Assembly (NCBI GenBank): GCA_014529385.2
Contig: CM043947.1
Span: 116,416,087 to 116,480,086 of the forward strand
Direction of reading: 5' to 3'
DNA: 64,000 nt
Source: Adiantum capillus-veneris
Lineage: Eukaryota; Streptophyta; Polypodiopsida; Polypodiales; Pteridaceae
Shown here: positions 35,391 to 46,667 of the stretch, one piece after another
How positions within the stretch are numbered: position 1 is the stretch's first letter
How the letters are laid out: every line of letters starts with the position of its first letter
Translations under genes and position numbers: made by a program
Notes under the pieces: generated by a model
What the model saw: only the letters and a program-made list of their open reading frames with translations
What the model was told of the DNA's origin: nothing
Databases searched by the model: none

Positions 35391-38300
35391 TTTCTTGGGA
35401 TGATTTTGGCCCGTCCACTGAACCGGATAGATCACGGTGGTTGGCTGAGTGATTACCATGCCAATGCGTGCGGCGCAAATGCGCCATTGCTCGAATTCGG
35501 GATATGCTTGAGTCATGCTTGGGATGATCCTCGCAAGCATGCACGGATGGAAAAAAACGATCCGCGAATTGTAGCGTCTATTGACGTCACCCCTCATTGG
35601 TGTGTGGCTGGTGGAGGAGGGGAAAGGAGGGTGGAAGAGCGCATGCGCCAAGAATCCATTAGAGAGAGAGAGGAAGCACATCAAATCAGCCAACTGTTGC
35701 TCCCTCTACAAGTGACCACATCCCTTCTCCTTACGTGGATGCAGAAGACAACCATTTGTATAGAATGGTTGAGGATCTCCTTGCACGAGAGGAGGACCAT
35801 GAACCAGAGTGTGCATGCGAATAAGCTTCCGAAAGAACGAGAAGTGAGCTACTCGATTCGGCACACACTGCACTATATGAGAGATGCTCCTACTCCATTT
35901 TAAGGGCATCTCTCGAAGTCCTTAACCTTCAGGTGATGTTTGGATGGAGCAATGCTAGTGCCGACGCACTTTTGAGGTTTGTATACAGATTGTGAAGGAT
36001 GCTTGTGAAGTGCAAAAATTAGCTTTTAATGTAATTTCTTCTTGTGATAGGTTGCTAGGAAAGATGCTGATATCTGGCAATCACATGCCAGAGAATAGAC
36101 GAAAAGCACGCGAAGTGGTGACAGGATTAGGGATGGATTATGATCTCATTCATGCTTGCGTAAACGATTGTGTGCTCTTTCATAATGAGCATGCCGATTG
36201 TGACACATGTCCATCGTGCATGGAGCCTAGGTTCAAAGAAGGAATGCAGAGAAACAGAATTCCACGTAAAGTCTTGACACATTTTCCACTCATCCCTCGC
36301 ATCCAACACATGTTTAGATCGAAGGGTACGAGCGAGCTTTTGAGTTGGCATGCAAAAAATTGCTCCACAGATGGTATTATGAGAGTGCCAACTGACTCAC
36401 CAGCGTGGAAGCACATAGAGGACACATGGCCAGAGTCTAGGGATGAGCCTCGTCACTTGAGGATTGGGTTAGCTAGTGATGGACTAAATCCATTTGGGCA
36501 CCGCTCTACTTCGTGGAGCACTTGGCCGGTGGTGGTTGTGAACTACAATATTCCTCCTTGGGAGGCAACAAGAAAGGAAAACATTTTACTATCAGTTCTC
36601 ATTCCAGGAAAGCATAAGGTAAAAAACATGGATATATATCTACAGCCTCTTATTGAAGAGCTTCAAGAACTATGGAGAGGTATAGATGTCATTAACATTT
36701 CACGGCCACCACGAGACCGCAAAGCCATCATCAATTGCATCCTCATGTGGACCATGCATGATTACCCAGGATTTGGAGAGGTATCTGGTAAGTATGAACA
36801 TGTTAATTGTACTCTTTGCTTTAGGTTTATCATCTCATGTGTAACATTTGTTTACCTCTTGGCAGGATTGGCAACATGTGGACATAGTGCGTGTCTCACT
36901 TGTGGCCCTTCCCTTGTGACAGAGAGACCTCCTCTTCTTGGGATGGCGATCTATCCCAACAACCATCGCTTCCTGCCTCCTTCACATCGTAGATATGCTC
37001 CCCCTATCAATGGAGTGAAGCCGTTCCATTGGAACATGGCTGATTTGGGCGAAGCTTTGGGGGAAGCATCATGATACCTCACCCCCTCCCAATGGGCTGC
37101 CAAGAGGTATGTCGAGGTACTCAATCTTCTTGTCACTCCCCTATTGGGCTTCGTTGAAAATTCAGCACTTGTTGGACCCTATGCATGTGTTTAAAAATGT
37201 CGGGCAAGCTATATGGGATCACATAATTGGAAAGAAGGATTCATTGGGTTCTAGGGAAGATTTAAGAGCCATGAGACGTCTCCCCCCTTCAGCCATGCCC
37301 CACATGGGGAGCGGGGAAAGATGATTCTCCCAAAATCACCGTGGATACTGTCAAAGGTAGACCAAGACAAATCAAGTTATGGCATCCATCCGAACTCCAA
37401 CGGGATATATGCGGTCACTCAAAGGTGCTTTCACAAAAACCAAAAAGGGTCGCTCCACTCAATTATATGGATTGAAATCCCATGATTGGCATAAAATCCT
37501 TCAGGTAAGAGTAGAACAGTTTGTGGTGTCTATGTGTCCTTATATATAAGTTGATATTCACTAAGATGTTTTATTGTTTGTAGTTTGTACTTCCCATAAC
37601 TATTGGTGGTTATGGAGACATTAAGGTGAAGGCTGAAAAATTCAAAGTGGGTGAGATTGTGAGGTAATGGGTTTTTTTCAAGTACTATATCATGTTGTGC
37701 CATGTACAATGGAATTTTGTTTCATGTACTATATTATTTGTGCCATGTGGATTTGTGAGCTCCAAGGAGATAGAAGTGGAAGCCATACCAGTAGCCCATC
37801 AGCAAGCAGTAGAGGCAGTGTATGCTATTGAGGATGCATTCCCACGTGCAATCCTTGTTAGACAAGTGCACCTATTGCTTCACATTGTTGAGGAGATTGC
37901 CATTTGTGGGGTGGTTCACTCTAGATGGATGTTCTTCTTGGAGAGATTCTTGAAGACTTTGAAGGATTTTGTTAGATTGAGGTCACAATCGAAGGTATGG
38001 AAAATCAATACAATATAGATAGCATTTATACGCTATCGAGTTACTAATAAAAATATGTGGTTTTAATGTTTTCAGGTGAGCATGGCAGAAGGTTGGGTGG
38101 TGCAAAACGCATTTGTGTATGTCTCACAGTATCTCATCACAATGGATCCATCATTGCCTCGTTTGTGGAGTGAGGAAGAGGATCCTAGGAAGCACTCAAA
38201 CATTCCCAGTGGAAAAGGCTCACTCTTGGTCATGGATAGAGAGTTTCATGACATAGTCAACAACTACTGTTTACTCAATGCCACTATCATGAACAAATGG

Positions 38301-39334
38301 GTCAATATGTACTTGGAAGCCCGCGCAGCTAGAGAAAGGGATAGAGATGCATGGAAGAGGTCCCATGGAGGTAGACACACACCTCCTTTTCCTCAAGAGC
38401 TTGCAAAATATCCTGATTTGATTCAAGTAGAGTGGATCCATAATTCCATGACCAATGCCGAAGCACAAGGAGAACAAATAACCCCTAAAGAATGGGAGTA
38501 TGCGCGAGGATGCTTGCGCAAGGTGAGTGTGTATATGTTATGTATGCATGTATGAAAATCACTTAATGAAATGCGATGTAACCTCTTATGTATTGTGATT
38601 GTAGGGTCTCACTTTCAACTCCATTTGGTCCGAAGGCTGACATTTCCGCACCCGCAAGATAGATGAGCATTGGACGACTAATGATTGTGGCGTGATGGGA
38701 AACTTTGACACAACAACAGATGAGGTCAAATATTGTGGTACTATAGAGAGAATAATCAAAGTGGATTTCAGATCTTTTCACAAATTCCTCTTTGAGTGCC
38801 GATGGTTTGCGGGTGAGGTCAAAAGACATGAAAATGGGCTCATTATGGTGGATTCTAGCCAATTCCATCGGGGAAAAACTGACAGCTTGGTGTATCCTAG
38901 TAGTTGCGAGCAGGTAATTTAGGCTATGTGCAGTTAACTTAAATTCAAAAATTAATATATGTATATCATCTTATTCTTTGTGTGTGACATACATGTTTTT
39001 TATGTGCCATGTATATATCAAAGAAGACTTTGGTAAGTCATTCCAGTCACGCCGCAGGGTAGATCTATCTTTGCAGCGACGGACATTGAACCAGTAATTG
39101 ATCCCATCATACCATCATCACAAGATGCAGAGGAAGGTGTAGTTGAAGTTGAAGAAGGTCATCCAAGCCTTGCAACTAGTCATCTTGAGGAGGAAGAGGG
39201 AGAAAGCCATGATGATTCTACAGGAGGTGGTGGAGAGGAGGAAGAATCTCTAAACTTGTTTATTGATTTGAATACTATGGGTCTAAATATGGACCCTAGT
39301 GCTTGTAGAGATCTTATACAAGATGGGAATTAAT
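35391..39334 (+). pseudogene. CACTA (En/Spm) tnp2-type transposase gene, degenerate
   Basis: A spliced tnp2-family transposase (Transposase_21) is recognisable. Parts: LNLQVMFGWSNASADALL near 35930; 35992-37071 with YDLIHACVNDCVLFHNEH, PRKVLTHFPLIPRIQHMF, LRIGLASDGLNPFG, WPVVVVNYNIPPW and MDIYLQPLIEEL. Then SLPYWASLKIQHLLDPMHVF (about 37127-37190), LYGLKSHDWHKILQ, a DUF4218-like part with VVHSRWMFFLERFLKTLK (about 37915), and a DUF4216-like part (about 38640-38910). It ends in an acidic tail at 39334. The protein would bind and cut the element ends. Frame changes (near 37072 and 37322) and stops break it. An in-frame 78-base segment (36788-36865) looks like an intron. Confidence 0.8.
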
Positions 39335-39342
39335 GAAACACT

Positions 39343-40770
39343 GTGGAGGTTGTATGCATGTTTGAGAAACACTTTCCTACTACCATGCTAACCATTCAAG
39401 TGCATCTTCTTGTTCACGTAGTTGATGAGGTGGAAATAGCCGGCGCAGTGCATTCCAGATGGATGTTCTTTTTAGAATGTTTCATGAAAAGTCTCAAGGG
39501 ATATTTGCCTCGGAAGGCACGTCCAGAGAGTAGCATGGCAGAAGGTTGGCTGGTTAGAGTCTCTAGTTTACAATGGAGAGTGGCTAGATGGATTTGATAA
39601 AGCCAGAGACACACTATGGCGAATCATAGATGATGAGCGCATATCTGGGATGGTCATGTGCAATCTCAGTGTTGTAAAAAAAACAACGAAAGATATAGAA
39701 GCTAAAATCAATCAATTTTGCATGCTTCACAATCCAATGATGCAAAAGTGGATTTCACATACGAGGATGCAAAGAAAGAGCAACAAAGGACACAAATCGA
39801 GTGGAGACGACCACTGATGCATTATCCTGCAGGTCTTGAGAGCCTACCAACATTCATGACCTTAAGATGGTTGCACAACCAATTGAAAAGCGGACAAGAG
39901 TGCGATGAACAAGTGAATGAGGAGGAGTGGGAGTACTCTTAGGTTTGCACAAACAAAGGTAAGTTTTCAATGTAGGACTCGTGGATTTCTAGATGTTTCG
40001 ATGGCCACTCATAATCTTGTTGATTGTAGTATAATTCATACACAAGAGCAAGGTGTAAAGGTTGACATTTTAGGGTAGAACGGATCGAGAACATTTTACA
40101 CAAGATTATGGAGTCATGGCAAAATTTGAACAGTCTAGTCGACACCGGTCCTCTGATGTAGATCTTGTGGTGGTGGAACTCACTTACTTCAACACATTAC
40201 AAGAGATTTTGAGGATTGATTATAGAGGTTTTCTATGGATTTGTTTGAAGTGCAATGGTTCAAGATAAACATGGAGGGTTGCAATGCTACAATGCGTAGA
40301 GGAGAGTCAAGTTTTCTTGAGGTGGATTCAACTAAAAAATGAACCGACCTAAGAGACACTTTCGTACTACCTGAGCATTGTGAACAAGTAAGTCTGTGAA
40401 CATCCAATTTTAGAGGATTGGTGGTCTGGAAGCACTCATGTAAGCTATGTGGATCTTGCAGGTGGTATTTCATCTTTACAAAGTCTGCATCAAATTGGTG
40501 GTATGTCATAGAGGTAGCCTCTTGTAGTGCGCATGGATGTATGAGGGCTACCATGTGCCAATCATAGTGGCATTAGTGGAGGAGATCGGAGAGGATGTTG
40601 AGTCGGAAGAAGCTCAGGTGGTACAAGATGAGACTGACGCTGCTACTGTGTATGGGATGCATTCAGAGGATCTACAAAATGAAATGGAGGACATCTGCCT
40701 AAACGAAGAGCTCTATATCGACATAGGGAGTAATATTGAGTTATGCGAGGATGAGAGAGAGACCTCTTAA
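39343..40770 (+). pseudogene. Second, decayed tnp2 3' part (DUF4218 + DUF4216)
   Basis: VHLLVHVVDEVEIAGAVHSR and WMFFLECFMKSLKGY repeat the DUF4218 part of the gene immediately upstream. TLRWLHNQL...EEEWEYS repeats the following segment. A DUF4216-like piece (about 40080-40550) and an acidic tail end at 40770. Several in-frame stops are present. The copy is clearly diverged from the upstream one, so it is an old partial duplication or the remains of another CACTA element. Confidence 0.65.
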
Positions 40771-40961
40771 ATCCATAAACATTGTATTTGAGCAATTTTG
40801 CTCCTTTTTATAATATATATTATATTCATGTGGATTTTTGTCCATTATTGTCTATATGCTATACTTGAGAGATTTAAATTGTGTCTAATCAAACTATAAC
40901 TTGATCAAATTTTCTTCTCCATTCATCATTAAGATTTAATGTTTGTGTGTTTAGTGCAGGT

Positions 40962-42092
40962 ATGGATTATGATCAATTTCTTTCTTCCTTGTCACCTCAG
41001 CAGAGGAGGTGATATGAGGAGCGTCATCGCTCTGAAGCACCATTGGGTTGTTCCACTCTTTCAGTGTCTCCCTCAGTTCCGTAGCACACTCTTCGAGGCA
41101 CTGACGCTCTAGTGGTGGCGGTGGTGGTTGCTGTGGAGATGCCACCTCTGATGCTTCAACACCACCTTGTACTGGAGGAGGCTCCTTACCTTCCCCTTCT
41201 TTTACCACCCCACACTAGCCATGACATTGCCATCTACTCCACGTTTTGCACGGCTATCGGCCGTTCCTGGCTAGACATCACTCGCTGCTCCTCCGGGAGT
41301 CACCCCAATCGACACTCCTTATTTCCTGGCCGAGAATCCAGTGAGACATATATCATCTGTACCCCCATCCAGACACCATGCAATATGCCAATCGAGAGTC
41401 TGCCCAAGACACTTAGGTTCACACGTCATAGGCGAGAGGGCTTACAAAACTCGACCGACATCAATGGCAGCATCATCTTGGATGACGATGGCAAGAAGGC
41501 AATCTCGCGCATGCATGGCCTTTGCTCTCAGGTGTTTTAACAATACATACTAAACACCAGGAGTGAAGTGCCAACTGAATTAAAAGACAGAGTCATCAAC
41601 ATGCTGCATGACAAGTTTCCCGTGTTAAGTCGGGATGAGCGCTTCAATGAAGACCTGATGAAAGTGCAGATGCGCAAATAATGCAAGCACAAGCGTTCTA
41701 AAGTGCAAAAAACAATAAATCATGGGTGGAACAGGCCAGATTGGCTGGCCAAAGAAGATTGGAAGAATGCAAAGCGAGAAGCACACGAGAATCCTCACAA
41801 GTGGAAGCAACAAAAGGAGGCAGCCAAAGTCCGAGTACAAGCAAGGAGCTCGCACTGCTTGGGGAGCGGCGGGTGGGCATCATTTGAGGCTGATTTTGTA
41901 AGTGTTTTTGCATTGCCCTTTATTTTTGGTAGTTATGGATTATTGCAACTTTAAATTCTAACATAACATATTCTTTTTATGTTTTGAATAGTGGTCGATG
42001 AGTGTACATGACCCCACATCATACGAGCGCAAGTATGTGGGCAGAAAGGGCTTACACGCCCTTATGAACATTATTATATCTCGTGTACGCAT
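40962..42092 (+). pseudogene. CACTA second gene (Transposase_24-like), 5' exons
   Basis: The start MDYDQFLSSLSPQQRR is followed by a TGA. Later exons carry LKDRVINMLHDKFPVLS and then WNRPDWLAKEDWKNAKREAH with HKWKQQKEAAKVR. The W...W..AK..R pattern resembles the conserved core of the plant Ptta/En/Spm Transposase_24 family, thought to bind transposon ends. Further sequence is VHDPTSYERKYVGRKGLHAL and ALMNIIISRVRM up to a GT at about 42093. The following intron received the copia array, and the last exon lies at 57703. Confidence 0.5.
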
Positions 42093-42190
42093 GGTTAGTA
42101 TTTCACTTTACTCTCTTACATTTGTTGTATTTTAAGGATAAGCTAAGAAAATAGATTTTTTTGTAATTATATGTTTATAGTTACAAAAAG

Positions 42191-42333
42191 TGTTGGAGCT
42201 ATATATGGCTCACTCTACTCAACTTGGTCTCACCTATATATTTGTATCTTGTCCTCAATATGAATCAGTCTTTGGGAGCGTACATGGTATGTCTCTTGTC
42301 TCGTCTCTCTCTCTTTCTCTCTACATCTCAACA
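42191..42333 (+). repeat. 5' LTR, copia A (143 bp)
   Basis: It begins TGTTGGAGCTATATATGG and ends ACATCTCAACA. It is short for a plant copia LTR. Confidence 0.9.
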
Positions 42334-42347
42334 TGGTATCACAGCAG
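42334..42347 (+). promoter_or_regulatory. Primer binding site, copia A
   Basis: TGGTATCACAGCAG follows the LTR directly and resembles the complement of the initiator Met-tRNA 3' end (usual core TGGTATCAGAGC), with one base change. Confidence 0.8.
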
Positions 42348-43085
42348 TAACGATCACGCGCCGATTCAATTCATGGTGACAAAACAGTATGTGTATGCGA
42401 TTCACATGTAAGATTCAAAATTGATACAAATTTTATTTTTTAGCATTGATTCTTGTTAACTGTGATTGTTTTGTGTTAAGAAGAATATGGTTAGTGTTTT
42501 GAGTGGCGTTTATTGCTAATCAATCTAATCGTTGATTACGTTTTCTTGTTGATGACACCCTGAACTTCATCTCAATTTTTCGAGGTGTTCTGCTCAAAAT
42601 TTGGAGAAACGGGAAAAGCACAATGCATTGTTCATCCAAAACTTGTTCGTCTCCTCGAGCTCTTCAATTTGAGCTCTAGGTTTGCGTTAATTGAAGTTCG
42701 CAGCAGAAAGTTATGTTGTTTTTACTGCAATTGAGCTTGACGCAGCTTTCTTCGTCCTACTTCTTCGTGAAGCGTCCGCGATCGTTTTTCTTATTTTGTC
42801 GTTAACTTCTTCGAGAAGATTTAGCTTTTTGCTATTCGTATTGTGGCCATCAATCTTGCGTCTCACGCCACTCTATTTTGAGGACTCTTTTATTATTAAC
42901 GTCTCCTTTACCCTGCCTTTTCGGGTGACGTCTCTCACATCTTTGGACGTTCCTTGAGCATCCTTCTTACGTTTATCGTTGACAGAACGCAGTCCTCATA
43001 TCTCTTTCATTCTCAATTACGGCCTTCACTATATATGGTGTGCAAATTCTGCGATCTTATATTATACGTCTTCTTGCAACAAGAT

Positions 43086-46000
43086 ATGGCTATGAATATT
43101 CTTGTCAACAGCTTTCCTTTTGGCCAGCGTTCTGTTCCTCCTTTCCAAGGTCAAGGATTTCCAGGCTGGAAAGCAAAGATATTGTTAATTCTTGAAGGCA
43201 ATGAACTCTCCGATGTTGTTCTTGGAAATCGTGTTTGTCTGCCTCAGCCTGTTGATACGGATAATGATAACGTGCTTATCACTAAAGGACCTATATTTGA
43301 AGCTTGGAATGTTTCCTATATGGATTGGCAACGACATGATAAAGCAGATCGTCGGTATATTCTTTTTGCTCTTACTGATTCCCTTTTGCTTGATATGTAT
43401 GAACTGCCTACTTCCCACGATGTATGGAAGTACCTTATTGCAAACTTTGAGAAGAAATCTGTTACAGAAATACTTTATTTGAGAGAGTTTCTTAACAAGT
43501 TATAATATGAACTTGGTACCGCCATGACGGGACATATTGAATCTTTCAAATCTATTATTAATCAACTTGCTGTTGCCGGTGATCCTGTTCCACAAAAGCA
43601 CATGATTACACTTCTCCTTGATACGGTGAAGGACTCTTCTTATAATAACATTGTTACTATTCTCTCTAATAAACATGGTCTTGATTTCGACCAAGCATGC
43701 ATGTCTTTAATTGAATACTCTCATTGTCAAGAACGTCGTAATGCTGGTCACGATACAGCTATGATTTTACAAGAGGAGACTCAGTCACAACAGATGGAAC
43801 GTGCTTTCTATGCTCGAAGGCGTCCATTTCAAAGAGGAAACCGCAGAGGTGGCCGTCGCGGTAATATTTTCTCTCGTCTCAAATTTCCTAATAAGCAATG
43901 TTCTTACTGCAATAGAAATGGCCATACTGAAGATGATTGTTGGGCACGTCAATATAATGAAGAACACAATATTACCACAAAGCAACCACCTTTATCTAGA
44001 GACTCTTCTTCTTCTTCTTGTGAATATTGTGGACGATCTAATCACCCCACTCATATGTGCTATAAGCATCGATTCGACACAGATCGTAATAGAGCATATG
44101 CTACTGAACATCGAAACAACATTGTACCAAAAACAAGCTGCGTCCTATGTTCGGTTGCTCCCGACAGAATACTTCATGTACGTGATGGATCACTTTTTAT
44201 TTTCGATTCTGGTGCTACAGGAAATATGAAATATCAGTCTAAGTGGCTTCATAACTATCATCCATTGCCAGTTCAATGTGTTGTTTATCTTGTTGATGAT
44301 ACTACTTGTCAAGTAAAGGGTATTGGAGACTTATATCTTGGCACCTTATCTTCTTCCACTCGAATTTTGGGAGGAGTATTACATGTACCAGATCTTCAAC
44401 GTAATCTTCTTTCAGTTGCTAGACGTGTTGATCGTGGTCTGTTTCTTGGATTTGATCATACCAAATGCCGAATTGAGAAACATGGACATACTATAGCCAT
44501 TGATCCTCGAAATGGTACCTTATTTGAACTCTCTCTCAATGATTGTGTAGCAAATGTTTTCACTGCTCCAGGTGATCATGATTGCAAAGTATGGCATCAC
44601 CGTTTTGTTCATGCTGATTTCTCAAAACTCCTTGATCTTCAACGTCGTGATCTTGTTCATGGCATGGATCTCAAAGCCCATCCCCATATGGGAACTTGTG
44701 AATTTTGTTCTCTTGGGAAACACAATCGTAAACCCTGTCCTCTTTTAAATACAACTCATTCTCATGACATATTGGATCTTGTTCATACTGATATATGTGG
44801 ACCTCTACCTTCTTCGAGATCACAATATCGCTACTTCATTACTTTCATTGATGATTTCCCAAGTTATACGACTGTATTTCTACTTAGACAAAAATCTGAA
44901 TCCTTATCTATTTTCAAACAATTCCAGAAGGCTGCGGAACTTCAAACTGGTCGTCGCCTTAAGAAGCTTCGTAGTGACAATGGAGGCGAATATGTTTCTC
45001 GGAAGTTTGTGAGTTACTGTGCTGATAGTGGAATTCATCATGAACACACTATTCCATATTCGCCTCAATAGAACGGTGTTGCTGAACGAAAGAATCGCAC
45101 TATTCGCAATGCTGTAAGATGTATGTTGATTTATTCTGGCTTATCTCGTGTTTTCTGGGCTGAAGCTACTTTGACAGCAGTATTTATTCAAAATCATCTT
45201 CCTACTACTCCACCCTCTGGTAAGATACCCATCACAGCATGGACAGGTGACATTCCTTCTGTATCTCATTTTCGAACCTTTGGATGTATTTCTTATATTC
45301 ATGTTCCCAAAGAAACACGAACAAAGCTTGATGCTCCTGGTCTTAAAGTTATTTTTATTGGATATTCTGACACTTCCAAAGGCTACAAATTCTATGACCC
45401 TTCCTCCAAGAAAGTAATTGTTAATCGTGATGCTACTTTTAATGAACAGTTTATGGGAGGCTCATGGTCCATGGATGATTCTGATGATACTAAATCATTG
45501 CCTCAGGCTTTTCCATTTCTTTCAGAAGATGAAACTCTTCCTATAGAGCAACTTTCCTCTTCACAACCATCCATTCCGAATGTTGCCAATGATGATATTG
45601 ATATTTTTGTTGATCTGCCTATTGATTTTGAACATGGGTCATGTCATGTTTATGATGACGATATTGCGGATAATGCTTTTTCTACTTCTGAAGATCCCGT
45701 TACTTATGATGAAGCTATCTCTTCACCACAAAAGGATCAATGGAAAGAGGCTATGGAAGCAGAGTACGATTCTCTTATCTCTAAAGGTACATGGATACTA
45801 ACTGAATTACCTCTTGGTCGTACAACTATTAAATGTAAGTGGGTGTATAAGACAAAAGTAAAAGCAGATGGATCTTTTGACAAGTTCAAGGCGCGTTTAG
45901 TTGCAAAAGGTTACTCCCAAGTAGCTGTTGTTGATTATCAAGAGACTTTTTCACCAGTTGTTCGCATTACAAGTGTTCGAGTTTTATTGGCATTTGCTGT

Positions 46001-46228
46001 TCAATTTGATTTAGAATTTCATCAAATGGATGTGTGAACTGCTTTTCTTAATGGTGACTTGGAAGAGGAAATTTATATGGAACAACCAGAAGGGTTTTTT
46101 ATTCCAAGTAAAGAAGACCTTGTTGCTCAACTCCATAAGGCACTATATGGTCTCAAACAAGCTTCGCGAGCCTGGTATACAAAATTTGATCTTTTTCTCA
46201 CCTCTAAAGGATTCATCTCTTGCTCGTC
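43086..46228 (+). pseudogene. copia A copy 1 gag-pol, truncated in reverse transcriptase
   Basis: From MAMNILVNSFPFGQ, it has a UBN2-like Gag and two CX2CX4HX4C knuckles (CSYCNRNGHTEDDC, CEYCGRSNHPTHMC). Next come the protease core FDSGATGNM, integrase pieces HTDICGPLPS, FIDDFPSYT and RSDNGGEYVSRKF, and the reverse transcriptase start RLVAKGYSQ to LYGLKQASRAWY. Three stops are seen against copy 2: CAA to TAA (43503), CAG to TAG (45069) and CGA to TGA (46035). All are C-to-T changes on the coding strand. The sequence ends at TGCTCGTC (46228), where the leader of copy 2 begins; YVDD and RNase H are absent. Confidence 0.9.
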
Positions 46229-46365
46229 TCACGCCACTGTATTTTGAGGACTCTTTTATTATTAACGTCTCCTTTACCCTGCCTTTTTGGGTGACGTCTC
46301 TCACATCTTTGGACGTTCCTTGAGCATCCTTCTTACGTTTATCGTTGACAAAACGCAGTACTCAT
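46229..46365 (+). other. Leader of copia A copy 2, joined to copy 1
   Basis: From TCACGCCACT it matches the copy 1 leader at about 42866-43000 nearly base for base. Both parent sequences share CTTGC..GTC around the junction. The leader resumes at 51544 after the copia B insertion. Confidence 0.9.
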
Positions 46366-46592
46366 TGTTGGAATTAGGGTTGCAGAGAAACACACACAGC
46401 TTGGAGAAGACGAAGGAAGCTCAAGGCACACAATAGAGAGTGTGTTACTTAGTGTGCAATGGAAAGATAGATAGCCCTAGAGTGATGGGCGTATATACAA
46501 TGCACGGGGGAAAAAACCTCCTAAAGAGGGAAAAAATGCCCCGGTGGTCCTAGTGTGTTCACACACATCACTACCACATGTATATGGTAACA
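46366..46592 (-). repeat. 3' LTR, copia B (227 bp)
   Basis: Ends are TGTTGGAATT...GGTAACA on the plus strand (TGTTACC...CCAACA in element orientation). Confidence 0.95.
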
Positions 46593-46604
46593 AATCCCCC
46601 CTGG
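46593..46604 (-). promoter_or_regulatory. Polypurine tract, copia B
   Basis: AGGGGGGATT on the minus strand directly precedes the 3' LTR. Confidence 0.8.
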
Positions 46605-46667
46605 AGTGATGCGGTGAACGAGAGCTGGCACATGAGTAAAGGGAAGTGCCATGCCCTGAGGACAGGA

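Noticed and set aside
40510-40525. cctcttgtagtg as a second CACTA right terminus
   Set aside because: It lies inside the DUF4216-like coding piece, where translation (ASCSAHG) fits the frame; no subterminal repeats adjoin it.
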